A stretch of 64,000 nt of DNA, taken from contig NC_064552.1 in NCBI RefSeq assembly GCF_023856365.1, forward strand, positions 4,429,200 through 4,493,199, in the 5' to 3' direction. The position numbers and the translations under genes are program-made. Numbering within the stretch: the stretch's first letter is position 1; the number at the start of each line of letters is the position of its first letter. This DNA comes from Brienomyrus brachyistius. Taxonomy: Eukaryota > Chordata > Actinopteri > Osteoglossiformes > Mormyridae. The notes below the pieces were generated by a model. That model was given only the letters and a program-made list of their open reading frames with translations, was not told the DNA's origin and did not search any database. Positions 1-13,884 of this stretch are shown piece by piece.

Positions 1-3000
1 TCAGAGTTACGGGTCACGGGTGACACAATGCCACAGTGCTTCGATGACTCGGATTCGGAGAGCATCTGAGACCAAAACATGCAAGGCCAGCTGCTGCGGG
101 CACACGGGCAAACATCTGCCAAACAGTTCGGAGGAGTTTACTTCAGCAAACGACTCATGTCAGCTTAATTATTCCAGCCAACATACTAACACCGGATTTT
201 AAAGCATTCCACGGACTCCACGGCCTAACCTCTATAGATGCGGGTCCAAAACGCGGTGTTTATCCCAATGTGTTGTGATTTTAAGGATGGATTTAGGCTC
301 AGGATAGATTTAAACTCCTAAGAGGAGATGGTCTCCCTCAAAGACGAAGGCATCTCTCATCTATGCTTCTCGTAAAATCTAAGTCAAGACCGCGAGCCGT
401 GTAGCGGGGAGATCAGGGACAGGGGTCACAAGCCACGAGCCGAAACGAGTCAGGCGCTGTGAAATTTTTATGCCTGGAGACTTCATGTGTAAAATTAGAT
501 GCTACAGTTTTTACAGATGGGGGGGGGGGGGGGGGGGAGGGGGTACATTTTATGGTGCAATATAGACATCTATACATCTCCACAGCCAGGGCCACAAAAT
601 ATTTATTGATTCTCAGAGTGTATTTATTTGATTTTAACTGGCATTTGTGACTTTTAACTTGCACATTAGTTAATTGTAAAACTGCATGAAATTAAATAGG
701 TAAATTATTATGGCCCTATATATCCTGTGCAGACCTTACTTTTGGAGTTTACTATGGATGGTTTTCACAAGGGCCAAAACGCTGAGAGTCTGGACTGCTG
801 TGTTTACCAGCGCTGTGAATTCCTTTGTGTCTTATTAAGAAAAGGCTTTGCAGTGCCGAGTGCACAGTCTGCCTCGTGCTCCAGTGGAGGTTCCTGTGTT
901 TGTACTGGTTCCTGTCTCCCCGCTGTCACCGAGCCGCCCGTCGCCACTGTTTTTCCTACGAGCCTCTGGTGCGCCAACCTTCTGTCGGTGGGACAACCGG
1001 CACACACCCACCGCTGTTTACCACTTTCGTCCTCCCCACCAGCGACCCGCCACCGGTCCGTCCCCCGAGGGGGGGATTTCCCAGATAAACATTAATCACA
1101 GCGATCGGGAGCGCCAAGGCTCCTTTCCCATGCAGAAATCCCTCGTCCGCGACTCCGTACGAATTAAACAGCGGCTCTTTTTTTGGGGAAAGAAAAGCCT
1201 GCCAGTCTGGCTTTAACAATACGGAGCCGGGACATCTGCTAAAGAGCGCAAGGCAAGAATTACTCGCAATATTTTAATTGTTGATGCAAAAAATAATAAA
1301 AAAAAAAATACTTCTGTTTTCTCGGAGGAAATGTTTAGTATGAACATAATTGGCGGAAGGGAAGGTGAAGCAGCCCTGTTTACCTGGCCTTCGCGTAAAC
1401 GTCACACCCAGGTTTGGCGGCGGCTCCGGAGCCGGATTGCAGGGATTTTAGGGCAGGTCTCCTAAACTCACTGCGACTTCATCACCCAGCCGCAAGACGT
1501 GCTGTTTAAAATAAAGGGTGACTTGAAACTGTACTTATGGTAAACGTAACCTGCGCGATGGTCCAGCGTCCCGTACTGTCCCCGGATCAGTGATCAGTGA
1601 TCACCGGAGATAATCCATACCATACATATGCCACTATTAAGGGAGGTGTCTGACACTTTACGTGGGAGTCTACATGTATTTTAGGACTACTGAGGAATCC
1701 TGTAGCCTTTTTATTCAGAACAATTCATGGTGCTAAATTATCCGCCCCGTTCACTTATCTGGGACAGCAAACTAGTAGCCTACCATTTTCATAGGTCTAT
1801 TTAGTGAATAAATCAAGTATCCAGAAATAAGGTGAACGATTTGGTGTGTGCCTGTGTGAACAGTGATGCAGGTTTTTAGGTACGTAGCAAACATGAAGAT
1901 TTTCTTAAAGAAAACGGGGAAAGTGACCCAATGCATGCAGATAAGCCTTTATCTGATTCTGTCTTATAGATCGATTAAAAAACCAGCAACGCCAATCCCA
2001 GGGGTCTAGTGGGATCTCTAGGTTAGAATTTAGGAGATTTAAACTTGTATTTAAAAAAAGTCAAAATTCTTGAGTGTTGTGACACATTAACTGTTAAATA
2101 CAGTTAATTATAGGAATGAGGTAGGAACATGGGAAAGTTACACCAGCTGAAGCGTTTTAGGGTTGTATATTATTTACATTCTCACTTGTCAAAACACAGA
2201 AATATAAAGTTACTTATAGCGCACGCAGAGCTGGTTGCACTTCTCGTTACACGTAGGTCTCCTTCAGCTGCAAGAAAATCCATATAGATCGTGATAGCTT
2301 TGAAGGCAGATCGTATGGGACAAAGCCGCTTAATTACATGTATATGTTTTAAACAGCAGTTAAATATTTTAGACTGCAATCGTGTGCACATAATAAAGTA
2401 CGTCATTATTTTCAGGGGTGAACGTAACTCGTTCGGCATCTGTCTTGGTATTGTCATCCAGCCTGGTCTTCGATAAGACTTTCGATAAGGCTGAAAAGGT
2501 AATTCTTTTAAAAGCCAGTAAGACCGTTTTCTGGTGTCAACCCATGTAAAATACAAGATGTTTGTATTTTGTTTTATGTTTTTGGGTGGGGGTAGATGGG
2601 GAATCTGTCATCCTGGAGTATTATAAGCTAATAAATGATAGGCATGTGGGGGTGGAGTCTTGAGGCATTAACCCCCCCCCCCCCCCCAAATATTAACAAT
2701 ATTAACCTGTCGCATACATACATTAACAGAGGTGACTGTAAGAAGCTACTAGTGTGATGCAGGTTAGCCCGGTGACGTAGGTCACGTTTCGCATTAATGG
2801 ACATAAGTCAGGAAAGCGATTTACCCCCCACCAGGCTGATGCCTTGAGCAGGAAAGGTGTGTTTGCTAAGATAAAGGCAGCCTAATTGCAGGGGATTTGA
2901 CAGACTCTGTAACACACGTACCGGGCTGGTTTATGGACGGCGGAAAGTGTTTTAGCTTCGTGAGTCTTCCCTACAAAAATACATTTTTACCCGAGTGAAA

Positions 3001-6000
3001 AAAAATGAGAAGAATAATCATGGGGTTCCTTGGTGACGACTTATGGGTAAATTATATGACAGTCTGGAGGGATATCCTGTCTTTTTGGCTTGCTTTCTCT
3101 TGATTACAGCGGGCTGCCATGATGCCCATTGTTAAAAATCAGGGTTAAATACAAGGGTATATAATAACGAACGCGCGTGCTATACTCACACTGATCGTGA
3201 AAACATCGCGTGTCTTCAGCAGTTCGTCGGCTCGAGGTACAGCAAGGACCCATATGTAGCTTCTTTTATTATTACTGTATTATATCAATTATTATTATTT
3301 ACTGTATTACTTTTCTGACTTACCTACAAATTCGATTTAAACACTGACTTAGGGAATGGATCCTGTTCGTAACCTGGGGAGCTGCCACTATTTATTAAAC
3401 TGAGCTGCCTGAGATTTGCTGGCAACTTGCCTTAAACTGCTCTGCCATGGGCCTCGAGGTATATATGTTTATAACTTTTTTGCGCTTATATAACACGGGA
3501 ATAAATTCAAAACTGTTCATGTGTTTTCAATCACGCACAGTATTGCTAACATTTGAGACAGTGATACACAAATGGAACTCCGCTACTCTGAGAGAGCTGT
3601 TTAAATCGGCACAGAGATGGCGGATCATGCTGTTCTGAAAAGAAGCGGCGAGTGTTTTTCTTTTTTCTTTTTGTTAAATTGGTTAAATTTGGGGCGTCAT
3701 ACGGAAATTATTAAAACTTGCTGAAGCGACATGCCGGGTAAACGGCTGAGCATTAAAACCTCTTTGTGCTCCCGTTGCTGTCGGCCGTGATGAATGGCAC
3801 CCCATCTCCGTCCCGCGTTTCGTTTGGGCCAGTCCATTTTAGCAGGTGGTAAAAGTTCATTTAGTTGAAAGATTGCAGAGATCCTGCAAGCGAGCCCTTC
3901 TCGTCGTTTTGCTGCATGGCCATTCCTGCACGAGAAAGGGAGGCGGAGGTAGTAGATATCCATCAATCACTTTCACGAAGAGAGACCCTGGGATCGGGGA
4001 GTCTGGCAGACGTGTGTGATACATCTCCCTTGTGGAACACATCAGACCTCATCAGATAACGCTATGCCCAACCTGTGATCTGTACTATCCCCAGAGCTTG
4101 ATCCCAGTCAAATAACTCACACGGCATGAGATGTACACACCACCCAGCCCCTCTCCTCCTCACCCCAGCAGACGGCCTCGTCCTGCTCACCAGAGGAGAC
4201 ACGTCAGGACCCCGAAGAGGATATGCCACTTTCGGTGGCCCTTTATCACGGTCGAGCTCCGTTTTGGTAATCGGGATGAGAAATGCACTCTCCCCCTACT
4301 CTCGTGAGTTCAGTTGGGGGTGGTGTCCAATCACACACGTAAATTTGTCTTCCCCAGATGCATACCTACATGCATGAAGATATATAGCCCCTGGATAAAC
4401 TTGTTTGGGTCTGCAGATTCAATCCAAGTAGAGCTAAACCTTTTTTTTTTAAAAAAAAAAAAAAAGGATAAATGCTCTTTTGTTACATTTTATTTCTGTA
4501 TTTTTATATGCAAGACACTTATTTCCAGGGTGGCAGGTGGTCCGTAAGGATTTAGAGCATGACCTTGCTGGTTCAACTTCACAGTCTTGCTGTTGTACTA
4601 TTACTTAAGGTAGTTATTTCCAAAAAATTAGTGTGTAACCCTGTATTCCCATTCAGATCAAGGCGCTGACTGAGTCGATAAACAGTAATTATTGTACCTC
4701 CGTTACATTTTTTGATGAAATAGCATGCATTCCTTTAGCCAGTGGTCCCCTGACCTTCTAAGCCGCCCTCGTTGTGCTTCCATTTCTTTCTATCTGATGA
4801 ACATTCGGATTTGTGTGATTCCTACTGGCTCTATTTACCCAGCTGGTTTAGTTAAAGTGCTCCTTCAAAGCCGTCTTTGAGTCTATAAGCTGCAATTTGT
4901 TACGCTCTTTAGAGGGGGTGAGTTGTCCCTCATCCCTCCAGTTAAGTCGAGTTTTATTATCTCTTGCACCTCTAAAGCGCCCATGACCACTTCAGTGAAT
5001 GTTGCCTCCTGAGGTCTCAGCTCATGCTAACGCTCCGGTCCAGCCGTTGTCTGGAAGGGCTTTTTCTGGTAACCTTACCCAGGGCAGGGGGGCCATGGCA
5101 GGCCGGGTCAGATCGCTCATTCACCAACGTGCCCCGGAGATATTTGGGATCTTGTCAGCAAATGCCTGAGCTCCTTTTAATCCAGAGTGCCGTAAACCGA
5201 CACTGGGGGGAGTCCTCAGTTCTGTTCGGGCAGCCCGACACGCTCGAATGCGGGGAGTCTGGCTGTCTCCCTGGCGTATCTCCCACAATGCACGGTGGTG
5301 ATCGCTGGTGAAGGGACTCCCCCGTTAACTTCAGGATGGATTTAGGATTGCCACAGACTCCAGCCATCTGCTAAACGCATTCACTATGCTGGCAACGGCT
5401 CAGTCGATTCCTTTAGCGGGAAGATGAATAGCGAACGGGAGAATTGTTTTACATACATTTTTTAAAATGAATCTTCCCGAGATGCATGATATAATTAACA
5501 CTCTCCATGACCTGCAGAGTGTCTAGTCCTGCACTCCCTTCGAGGGAATCTCGGGAGCTGAATGTGTTTCCTTTTTGTCTCGTTCCAGAAGGTCACGGAA
5601 GGCATGTTACTTTAAAGAAGTGAGGTTACGCTAATTTGAAGCACAAGGACCTCCGTGAGACTGCTAACGATTCTAGGGGACAGCAGATACAAATAGCAGA
5701 AAGGGAATTCAGTCGTTACATGTTTCAATTACATGGACATAGATTACATTACATTGCAGCTGTTTAACGGATGAGGATTAGCACCCCATTTTATCTAAAG
5801 AGGTCTGCACAGTTTAGATACAGAGTTCAATGCCTGTGGTGGACAGGGTTACGGTGCCATGTCAGTCACTGATTCGTTTAATGCACCTCCAGTTGTCACA
5901 TTCTTGGTTGTCATTGGTTTAAATCAAGGATTGACTGACAGCACAGTGTAGCCCCGCCCACCATGGGTTTCCGAGCCGCATCCTTCCATTCACTGGTTTT

Positions 6001-6345
6001 ATAGCTTTACTCCTTTTTTACACCTGGACACTGCAGCCTGGTCCCATGAAGAAGCTCGGTCCAATTTCTGTCAGGACCAGTTCCCAGGGTGCCGTGTGGC
6101 TGTCCGCCCAGCGATAGGTGGCTTTCGGGAATCGCATCTCTCCCATCCCCCCCCCCGTATCTCCAGTAACAAGTTCTCAAAGCCAGCGCCTTACAAGCAT
6201 CCCATAATCAGAGCCAGATGCTCGATGAGATCGTTCCTTCCTTCCTTTTCCATTCTGTTTTTTTCTGGAAATGCTGCCATCTGACAGAGTTAAACTTATG
6301 AGAAATGGAAGCACATGTCTGCCTGACCTGCAGTCTGTGAGCCTC
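1..6345. other. Intergenic, no gene seen
   Basis: Only short reading frames without family resemblance. Holds a G19 run (519-537), a C16 run (2672-2687) and an A/T homopolymer pair near 4441-4466. Confidence 0.6.
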
Positions 6346-6402
6346 CATGATGGATCACAGATAGCATGATGGATCACAGATAGCATGATGGATCACAGAT
6401 AG
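6346..6402. repeat. 19-bp tandem repeat, 3 copies
   Basis: CATGATGGATCACAGATAG is repeated three times with a 19-bp period, nearly without change. Confidence 0.9.
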
Positions 6403-8019
6403 GCCGTAGGACCCTGACTGCACTGACTGATATGACTTCTCTCATATGAAAAGAGAAATATACAGACCGTCCGGGCTCTTTCACAGCCTGGGACGGGGTC
6501 AGACCCTGACCTCTCTCGTTTCCTCACGTAGCAAATAATGGACACCATGGCTTTGCTCATGCTCTAATGAGTCAACATGATGTCACGGTCGTTATTTTCT
6601 CACCTGGGCACCCGTAACCGTAGTTTCAAGATGTCTCCTGCTTGGCGAGCATGGAGTTGCCTGTAACATATACCCACAAAAGCAATCAGATTAGCTGGTG
6701 GTCCACACCGGATTCCCCTCCTCCTAGCCCAGCTGATCCAGATGTGTTGTGCGTAGCCAGATGTTCACTTTGTGACAGGACTAGTTGTTCTCTGTAGGTC
6801 GGGCAAGTATGCAGCTTTCAGTAATCCCAACTTGTGCATTACATGCGATACTTGGTTCATAGTCAATCCCTATCAAGATCCACGTGTCGCTGAGAACACA
6901 TTGCAATTGAAGTTCCTTTTGATGTGTGTTTTTATCAGATATGGAGTCTTTCCACGCGACAATTTCGGCAGGAAAGAAGTTAAAAATCCCTAGGAAGTCA
7001 GCCAGTGTATTTTAATACCCGGGTCAGGGGGCTAGAGGCAATGTGGCCGTTTTCTCTCAAACATCCAGCCATTGTGGAGCTTGAAAGAGGTGGAGGGAGT
7101 AGCAGAGTGTTCTGATGGGGTGTTTAGGAAGCTCGCTGGTGAGTAATGAGTCGGGATGACTCTTCCGGAAGGAAAGAATAGGGGCCCCCACTTGGCCAAT
7201 GAATTTGGGAACAAGGGAAATGTTTTTAAACCCACAGAGCAACTGAGTTATTGTATTCATAATATTGTTCTATTCCAGGAGGGTCCATGAAAAAATAAGT
7301 TCAATTCTCCTTTACTATATTAAAAGTTCCTTTTAAAAGCAGATTGTATATAAATCAATGGAACAGTTATGAAGTGTAAAATTACAGTATTAATTGATTC
7401 ATGTTTATATTCAGTTTTGCTTTGTCTTTGGGTGTATTTAATTTTTCTCAAACATGGCATCTAAGAACATTCTTCATAATCCTGTGAAAAAAGGCTTCCT
7501 CCCATGTCAAAAAACTTACTCGTGTCCGATTCCCCCCCTCCCCCCCCAGGGATCCCCTTTCTCAGAGGAAATTTTCCCTTTTTATATCAACCGTCTTTCC
7601 CAAGACTTCATTAGACATGTCAAAGTAAGAAAAAATGCTATATTGTTAGCTAAATAAATGCACATCCACATGTGACAAAAATCTACATTTATAAAACTGA
7701 CATTTTTGCCTTATTTGGATATCATTTAATTTGGGACCGTCCTTGAAATATCTTGTCAGACCTGGCATTAGTGCTCTTCTACCTTTTTTGGCCAATTTCA
7801 GACATCTGGTATCATGTCAGCAACACTAGTAATAGTGTGATATCAGGCTGAGTCACTACCTTTGGCCACTTGCTGCTAAAACATCACAGGAATGATCCCT
7901 TGCCTGTCTCCAGGCCCTGTCAGCTTCTTCCCCCAGCAACTCCCTCAATCGACACTTGTGACTTTATATCAAAGAGTGGCTATGGAATCCGCCGCGCCAC
8001 AACCAAACTGTGCTGACTC
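6403..8019. other. Intergenic, nothing identified
   Basis: AT-rich toward 7260-7900. No exon-like or repeat structure could be supported. Confidence 0.55.
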
Positions 8020-8232
8020 CCTAGCCGTCCAGGCCTCCGCAGACCCACTCCCCAGCCGTCCAGGCCTCCGCGGGCCGACTCCCGAGTCTTCCAGGGTCCA
8101 CGGACCCACTCCCCAGCCGTCCAGGCCTCCGCGGGCCGACTCCCGAGTCTTCCAGGGTCCGCAGGCCGACTCCCCAGCCGTCCAGGCCTCCGCGGGCCCA
8201 CTCCCGAGTCTTCCAGGGTCCGCAGGCCAGCT
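8020..8232. repeat. GC-rich minisatellite, 61-bp unit, about 3.5 copies
   Basis: The unit contains CCGTCCAGGCCTCCGCGGGC followed by CGACTCCCGAGTCTTCCAGG and GTCCGCAGGCC. It recurs at about 61-bp spacing (for example near 8044, 8105 and 8166). It is free of stops in several frames on both strands, so the overlapping reading frames here (7892-8325) are by-products of composition. Confidence 0.9.
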
Positions 8233-11200
8233 CCTGAGTAGCTTGTCAAGTCTTTGCTCCTGCTTCTTCTTATAAACAGTGTAAATGGCACGTTTCTGGG
8301 CCGTCACTCTGGAATAATAACTCATTGACTTTTAACCCCGAGACTCATAACAGAAACCATATAGCAAGAGTGTGTTGTGTTACCCCCCCCCACCCCACCC
8401 CCCGGCTGCACCGTGTCACTTTTCTCGACTGTCGAACTCCAGAAAGGAAAATGCACGGTCCTGCCAAGGAGCTGCCCAGTCTTTGGGGTGGCTTTCTGTG
8501 TGAGCAAAGGCAGCCAGTCGGACTCCAGGGGTCCCCGTTTCCTGCCACAGCCGCTGGCCCTGCACCTGTATCGGTCTGCACTGGCGTCTGTTTTTTCTGT
8601 ATTTTGCAAATAAAATCAGCAAATCGGAGGAGCAGGATTCAGCAGAATAGCTGACCAAAAATCCTGGAGCAGCAGGGTGGGGAGGGGGATCGGTACACAC
8701 ACCCCTCCAGAAGGTGTTTTTGGCCAGTAGGTGAGTTCAGTGCATCGAGGGGCCCGAGAACCCTGTGGGCTCCTCAGAAGGTCCCGCAGAACCTGCTTTG
8801 GCCCCATCAGGACCAGTTGAGGCTTCAGCATGCGTTTCTGAGTCTCAGATTTCATACTGCAACCACTGAAGATGCAGTGCAACTCCTCATTCATCTTTCC
8901 TCTGGATCACACTTCAGCCATTTATGACCACCTGAGCGACGATCCACAAACGGCCTTTCCCACGTCTGCCGTCTTCATGCCGGTGAATTTCTTTAACTCG
9001 CCAGTTCATCGTTTAAGCCATATTTTTTTGGTTGCCATACATTTTAGAGTTGTGATGCGCAGGTATACTTTCAAGCCAGATGTTGATGCAGCTCCTATTA
9101 GTTTAAGACTTTCAGAGCAAACGAAACCTTAAAATGGTAATTATATCGCTTTCTCTGGGCTGTGATCATGCTTCAGTAACACAAACACAGCCTCCTGGTG
9201 CATGCTGGGATTGAACAGGCTGGGACAGCCGCTCTGGCTTGGTCATTCCTGGCGGTAACATAAAACCTGGATGGGCTTTGCAACACCCCCGCCTGTGGGC
9301 TGTGGAGGCTCTGGGGTAGGTCTAGGTGGTGAAAACCTTGGAACGACGTCTACCAAGCTCAACGCGGCCAATCATGATGCGTCCTGAATCGTGGGAGGCT
9401 CACAAATCCCCTCCTTAACATGTCAGACTGTTTCCCAACAGTCTGAAAGCCCCCCCCCCCCCGTGCATGCGGGGGTTGGCACATATGCTGTGCCAAGCGA
9501 AGATTCTGAGAGCCTTTCCTTTCAGAAGATAATCTCTCCGCAAAGAAAGGCATTTCAATAAATTAAAGAACAGGTTGATGCGAATCAGCACTTATTAAGG
9601 CCAAGGAAACAGACTTGGAGGCCCGATTGAGTAACATCCTTCAGGGACTGGAAGCATCTGCTGTGTGTAAAAAAAAGAAGGTGCCTCATTCTCTGGAGCT
9701 GAGCTCTGTGGTGGAGTCGATGCGCAGGAAACCGATTGGCCGGCTCCCGTTAGCAACTCGCAGTCCATTAGGTCCGGTGGGTGTATGCAAAGACATGCAA
9801 TAATGTTTTGCTGAAAAACTCCAGCGTTGTACAAGACACGGTCTGACCTCAATCAGGGCATCAAAGATGTGATGGTGTTCAGTTGCTTCCAACATGGCAA
9901 ATTCAATAATGTTCCATTTTTACTAGGTAATTTTGGTCTTTTGCATCCTGTTCAGGAGGCTCTGTGCTTTGTCACACAGTCATCCCACTTGAAATTATGG
10001 CTTCTCCATATGTGGAGCTGCTTGCAGAGGATCTCAAGAGGTCTACTGTACAGAGAGGTGGAGGTTAGTGATGATGGGGGGGGGGGGCACGAGTAGCCAG
10101 GGTGATTTCCCATAACCCCTGGGTCCTGCTCCCAAAAGGGGATGCAGAACATGTCAGAAATGACCAGACACGGTCACTCCCACGGTTGTGTGTCCAAGGT
10201 TGCTCTCACCAACCATACCATATATGTCAGGTCAATCCCATCTCCGAAGATCTCAAACAGCAAATTGCAGTTTTTGGTATTTGCATTTTACAGTTACTCT
10301 CATCTAATCTAATATAAGCTCAGTGGCATGTCGCAGAGGCCAAATATGTCAGAAAGTGACTCGGTTGAGTTCCAGTCTCACTCTTGGGATTTGAACATTT
10401 TGAGGCCCCGTGTCACATGATTCTCAGCGTGTTACTGACCTGTGATGGGGTCGTGGGCCCGTGGGGCGGCGCTGATCGATACGGGATCCTCAGCACGAGC
10501 ACCTCAGGGCCAGATGGCGCTGTCCTCTTCTAAGACTAAAGCTTCAAACCCATGGTTGCAGTTATCGTCAACCATACATGCGATGAGTGGAAATGCTGTC
10601 GGATTCCAGAGCAAGGTCTGCTCTTCAGGTTTGACCTCATTAATATCCAATAAAATGCTTGAGCAATTCGCAAGACCTCCTTTTTAATTAAATGTCTGTT
10701 AAATTCAATGTTTGCTAATTAAAATCCTTGACCACCATCCAGTTAAGTAAGTGGCTTGATTCTCTTCACTTTCCAGGAAAGGGAAGCATATGACAGGGCC
10801 TTCCTATAAAAAGCACACATACTCATCTCCAAGGTTTTATTTCATCCTTAGAGATCAGTAGTTTGACCAGCTCAGCAGATTCACACCGTCCCAATCCCAA
10901 CGTCGTGTTTCCATTCCTCTGGCTCACTGGACCCCATAACGGCGCAGATGCTCCCCTTTACGCTGAACTCGCCACATTTTTTCTCAGACATTTTTAAGTG
11001 TGCGTAAATTATAACTTCTGACTGATATTATCCCCCGATGGCTGTCTGTCCCCCGTGTGGCACTAAAATATGTTTAAATGTTTCCCACCCACAGTGTGGC
11101 TGCCTCTGGGGGGCCACGGTCCCCCATGCCACCCAAGGTAGCGCGACCTCCCGCGACCTCTGATCTTTGCGCCGCCCGCTTCTGTGATGCTGGTCCAGGA

Positions 11201-11439
11201 TCCCAGGAAGCCTGAGAAGATCCATTCCACTGCTTCCTTTCCATACTCAGTAGAATTTAATGGTCAGTCCGCAGTGGGCCTGTTTTGCCGGAGCAAGTTT
11301 ACATTTTTCCCCTGTTTATCTGCAGTACTTTCGGCTTCTCTCTCTCTCTGTCTCCCTGGCAGTGGTCCTGCAAATCTACATGTCCTGGATTTTCTCATCA
11401 CTTCTGTATCAGTTATGCTATTCAGATGCAGAAAAAGTT
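8233..11439. other. Intergenic, no gene seen
   Basis: Overlapping short frames on both strands at 8320-8700 reflect stop-poor, GC-rich sequence. C and G runs occur at 8382-8402, 9450-9462 and 10076-10087. Confidence 0.55.
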
Positions 11440-11550
11440 TAGGGGTTAAATTCTTTTAATTTAGTTTAATTTTGGGGTTAATGTCGTCATGTTGGGATTA
11501 GAGTTTTATCCAAAGAAATGAATGGAGAGTCCCCACAAAGATATGATTAC

Positions 11551-11582
<32 letters not shown>

Positions 11583-11830
11583 GAGCGGTTATACCTGTCC
11601 ATATTGGGACACAATGTCCCCATAACGTGATAAATATTTTTTTTCCCCTTATGGGGACCGGAAAAAATCAGTGACTCCTATGAAAAAACTAAAAATGCGA
11701 ATTTTGCTTGGTTACTTATGGTTATGGTTAGGGCAGGGTGGGGGTTAAGGTTGTCATAGTTAGCGTTAGCATTTTTGCCATAGAAGTGAATGAGTGGTCC
11801 CCATAAGGATAGGCACTTTCTCAGCACAAC
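11440..11830. mobile_element. Fish 'GTCCCC/ATGTTGGGATTAG' interspersed repeat with (TG)n
   Basis: Two related pieces flank a (GT) tract at about 11557-11582. The first has GTCATGTTGGGATTAGAG and GAGAGTCCCCACAAAGATAT. The second has TTGGGACACAATGTCCCCAT, TTATGGGGACCGG and GTGAGTGGTCCCC-like motifs around GGTTAGGGCAGGGTGGGGGT. The same phrases recur at 39785-40005. The palindromic GGGGACC/GGTCCCC edges suggest a non-autonomous DNA element common in teleosts. Confidence 0.65.
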
Positions 11831-13564
11831 ACAGTCTGTAGTAAGAACAGCCAAACACTGAAGCCACATAAAGAAACAGCAGCAACAAACTCTGCTAATG
11901 ACAATCCAATAAACCAGCGATTACATCATCGACGAATGGATGTCAGGTGATACAGCCAGAGGCCGTAACAGTGTTACACATTCAAAGGCTTAATCGTCGT
12001 TTTTATCAGCGTTGCACTATAACTGCATTGAGAGTCCTGCTGTTCTCTCAAAGGTTACAGTGGGAAGGGTGTAACGCAACAGGCTCATATCACATGACTG
12101 TTCTAGAAATACCTGTCAACACCTCTCTTCCCATCACTGGAGAGACAAGAACTGTAAAAAAAATACAGCCCATTCACTCGTCCATCTATGTCCTGATTGC
12201 TTATCCTGGGGGGACCTGGAGCCTATCGCCCAAGGCAGGGGTACATCCAGGACAGGATGACAGTTCATCACAGGGCTACGAGAGAAAATGTTACATTTAT
12301 TTTCATAAAAACATGATGCAGTGACAGCGAGACCTTCTCATTATCTGCCATTCATCATCAAAGACGACAAAGAGTGTTTCTGGCTGGAAACGAGGCCCAG
12401 CACCTCTGTGTGCAGAACATAAAACACATGTCGTTTGGGGTTACGTCCTAATTAAACGTCTGCTCTTTTTAAATTGTCAGGAGCTATCTCCGTACCGAAA
12501 TAACTCTGGCACCATCCACGTCTTCCTTTCGGAGTTTTCATGGGAACGCTAAAAGAAGGACTTCAGGCCCGTTTGCTTGCCCGACAAGCCCTGGGACACT
12601 TAGAACATTGTGAGAGTAGCCTCTTAATTACCTTGCCTCTGTTTACATTCGCTGACAAGAGCGCTTGGCTCTGATTTTACTACTATGTTTTAGTAAAGCT
12701 AGAGGAATGTATGCTTTGGACCTGAGGGAATTAGCTTAGGCTACAGCAGCCACATCTGCCGCAGAATGATGTGTCATGTCTGTCCCTCACTCCGCATCAT
12801 GTCGTCTGGACCATGACACTCTACTGCCTTCTGCTAATGTAGCTTCCCTGCCCTGGGTCTGTCCTCAGTGCCTTGCTTCATGTATGTATGTATTTATCTA
12901 TGGAGCAATTGAGGCTTAAAGGGCTAAACTGCTGAGGTAAACTCTACCCCCTCAGTGCCATATCCAGAATTCCTTTGCACTGCGCACAGCATGTACAGGT
13001 TGGGTCCATGAAGATCCAAAAGAAAGGTCCTTTGAAGCCGATGGGTCTGGGGCTGCCTCATACCGTTAGGCCCTGGCTGGTTTAACCCAAATCCAACCAG
13101 TAAAGTACCAGTATGTGGTTCAAACAATCCATGAAAGCAGGCCATTATAATCCCACCCACTTTGTTCTAGAAGCTCGGATCTCCCATCAGAATCTCTACA
13201 ACTCAGGCAACTGGGACCCAGCATACATGAATGTGATAAAACCAGTGCTGGAGCAACACTTCAGTACAGACTCACTCCCTCTGGATGAAAAATGGTAGAA
13301 TCGAAGCTATTCCCCCATACAGTGTATATTTTAAACATAAAGTTTATACATTCCTCTTTAGTACCCTGCAATGTCAATGTGAAATTTCGATAACATGAAT
13401 TATATACCATGGATAAGATCTTGTGTAGTGTTTCTCTTGTGTTAATGGCCTTTTCACATATTTCCACGCCTCCACTCAGGTGGACACCGTCAGGATCGTG
13501 TGGTTTTTCTCTGATTCCTGGTGGGGTGTCAGTTTCGCCCACAGCCAAGACGTGAGGTCACCTT
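11831..13564. other. Intergenic apart from a tail-like fragment at 12178
   Basis: No coding sequence supported. The 126-codon frame at 11947-12324 runs into the repeat fragment and is not a gene. Confidence 0.5.
12178..12290. mobile_element. LINE/SINE tail-like fragment
   Basis: GGGACCTGGAGCCTATCGCC, CAAGGCAGGGGTACATCCAG and GTTCATCACAGGGC are a diverged version of the fish repeat phrase built around 'gagcctatcccaggca' and 'ccagtccatcgcaggg'. A weaker relative lies at 50155-50260. Confidence 0.5.
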
Positions 13565-13626
13565 AGGGCTTTTCCTTACTGGGCTTTTCCTCACTGGGCT
13601 TTTCCTCACTGGAGTTTTCCTAACTC
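13565..13626. repeat. 15-bp tandem repeat, 4 copies
   Basis: GGGCTTTTCCTCACT-like units occur four times, with the last one diverged (GGAGTTTTCCTAACT). Confidence 0.85.
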
Positions 13627-13665
13627 TGTCTGCAGTCCCAGTTATATGCTTTACTTTTCTGTGTT

Positions 13666-13884
13666 GGGCAGCATGTGGCTCAGTGGGCTAAGCTTCTGTG
13701 TCTGTGGTCTGAAGGTTGCTGGTTTGATCCTGGCCCTTGACCCCCAGCTCCATGGGTATCACTGCTGATGGCTGCCCTTTGCTGCTGAACTCGCCTATAT
13801 GTGTGTCACAGGAAGCAAGATTGAGCAGACAAAATGAGAAATTCTCCACTAGGATCAATAAAGTATCTTATTATTATTATTATG
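13666..13884 (+). mobile_element. tRNA-derived SINE
   Basis: The 5' part has a pol III A box (TGGCTCAGTGGGCTAAGC) and a B box (GGTTGCTGGTTTGATCC) at tRNA-like spacing. A unique body follows, ending in GGATCAATAAAGTATCTTAT and then a (TTA)n tail. This is the layout of teleost tRNA-SINEs that borrow a LINE tail. A close relative lies at 45942-46182. Clear target-site duplications were not identified. Confidence 0.8.
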
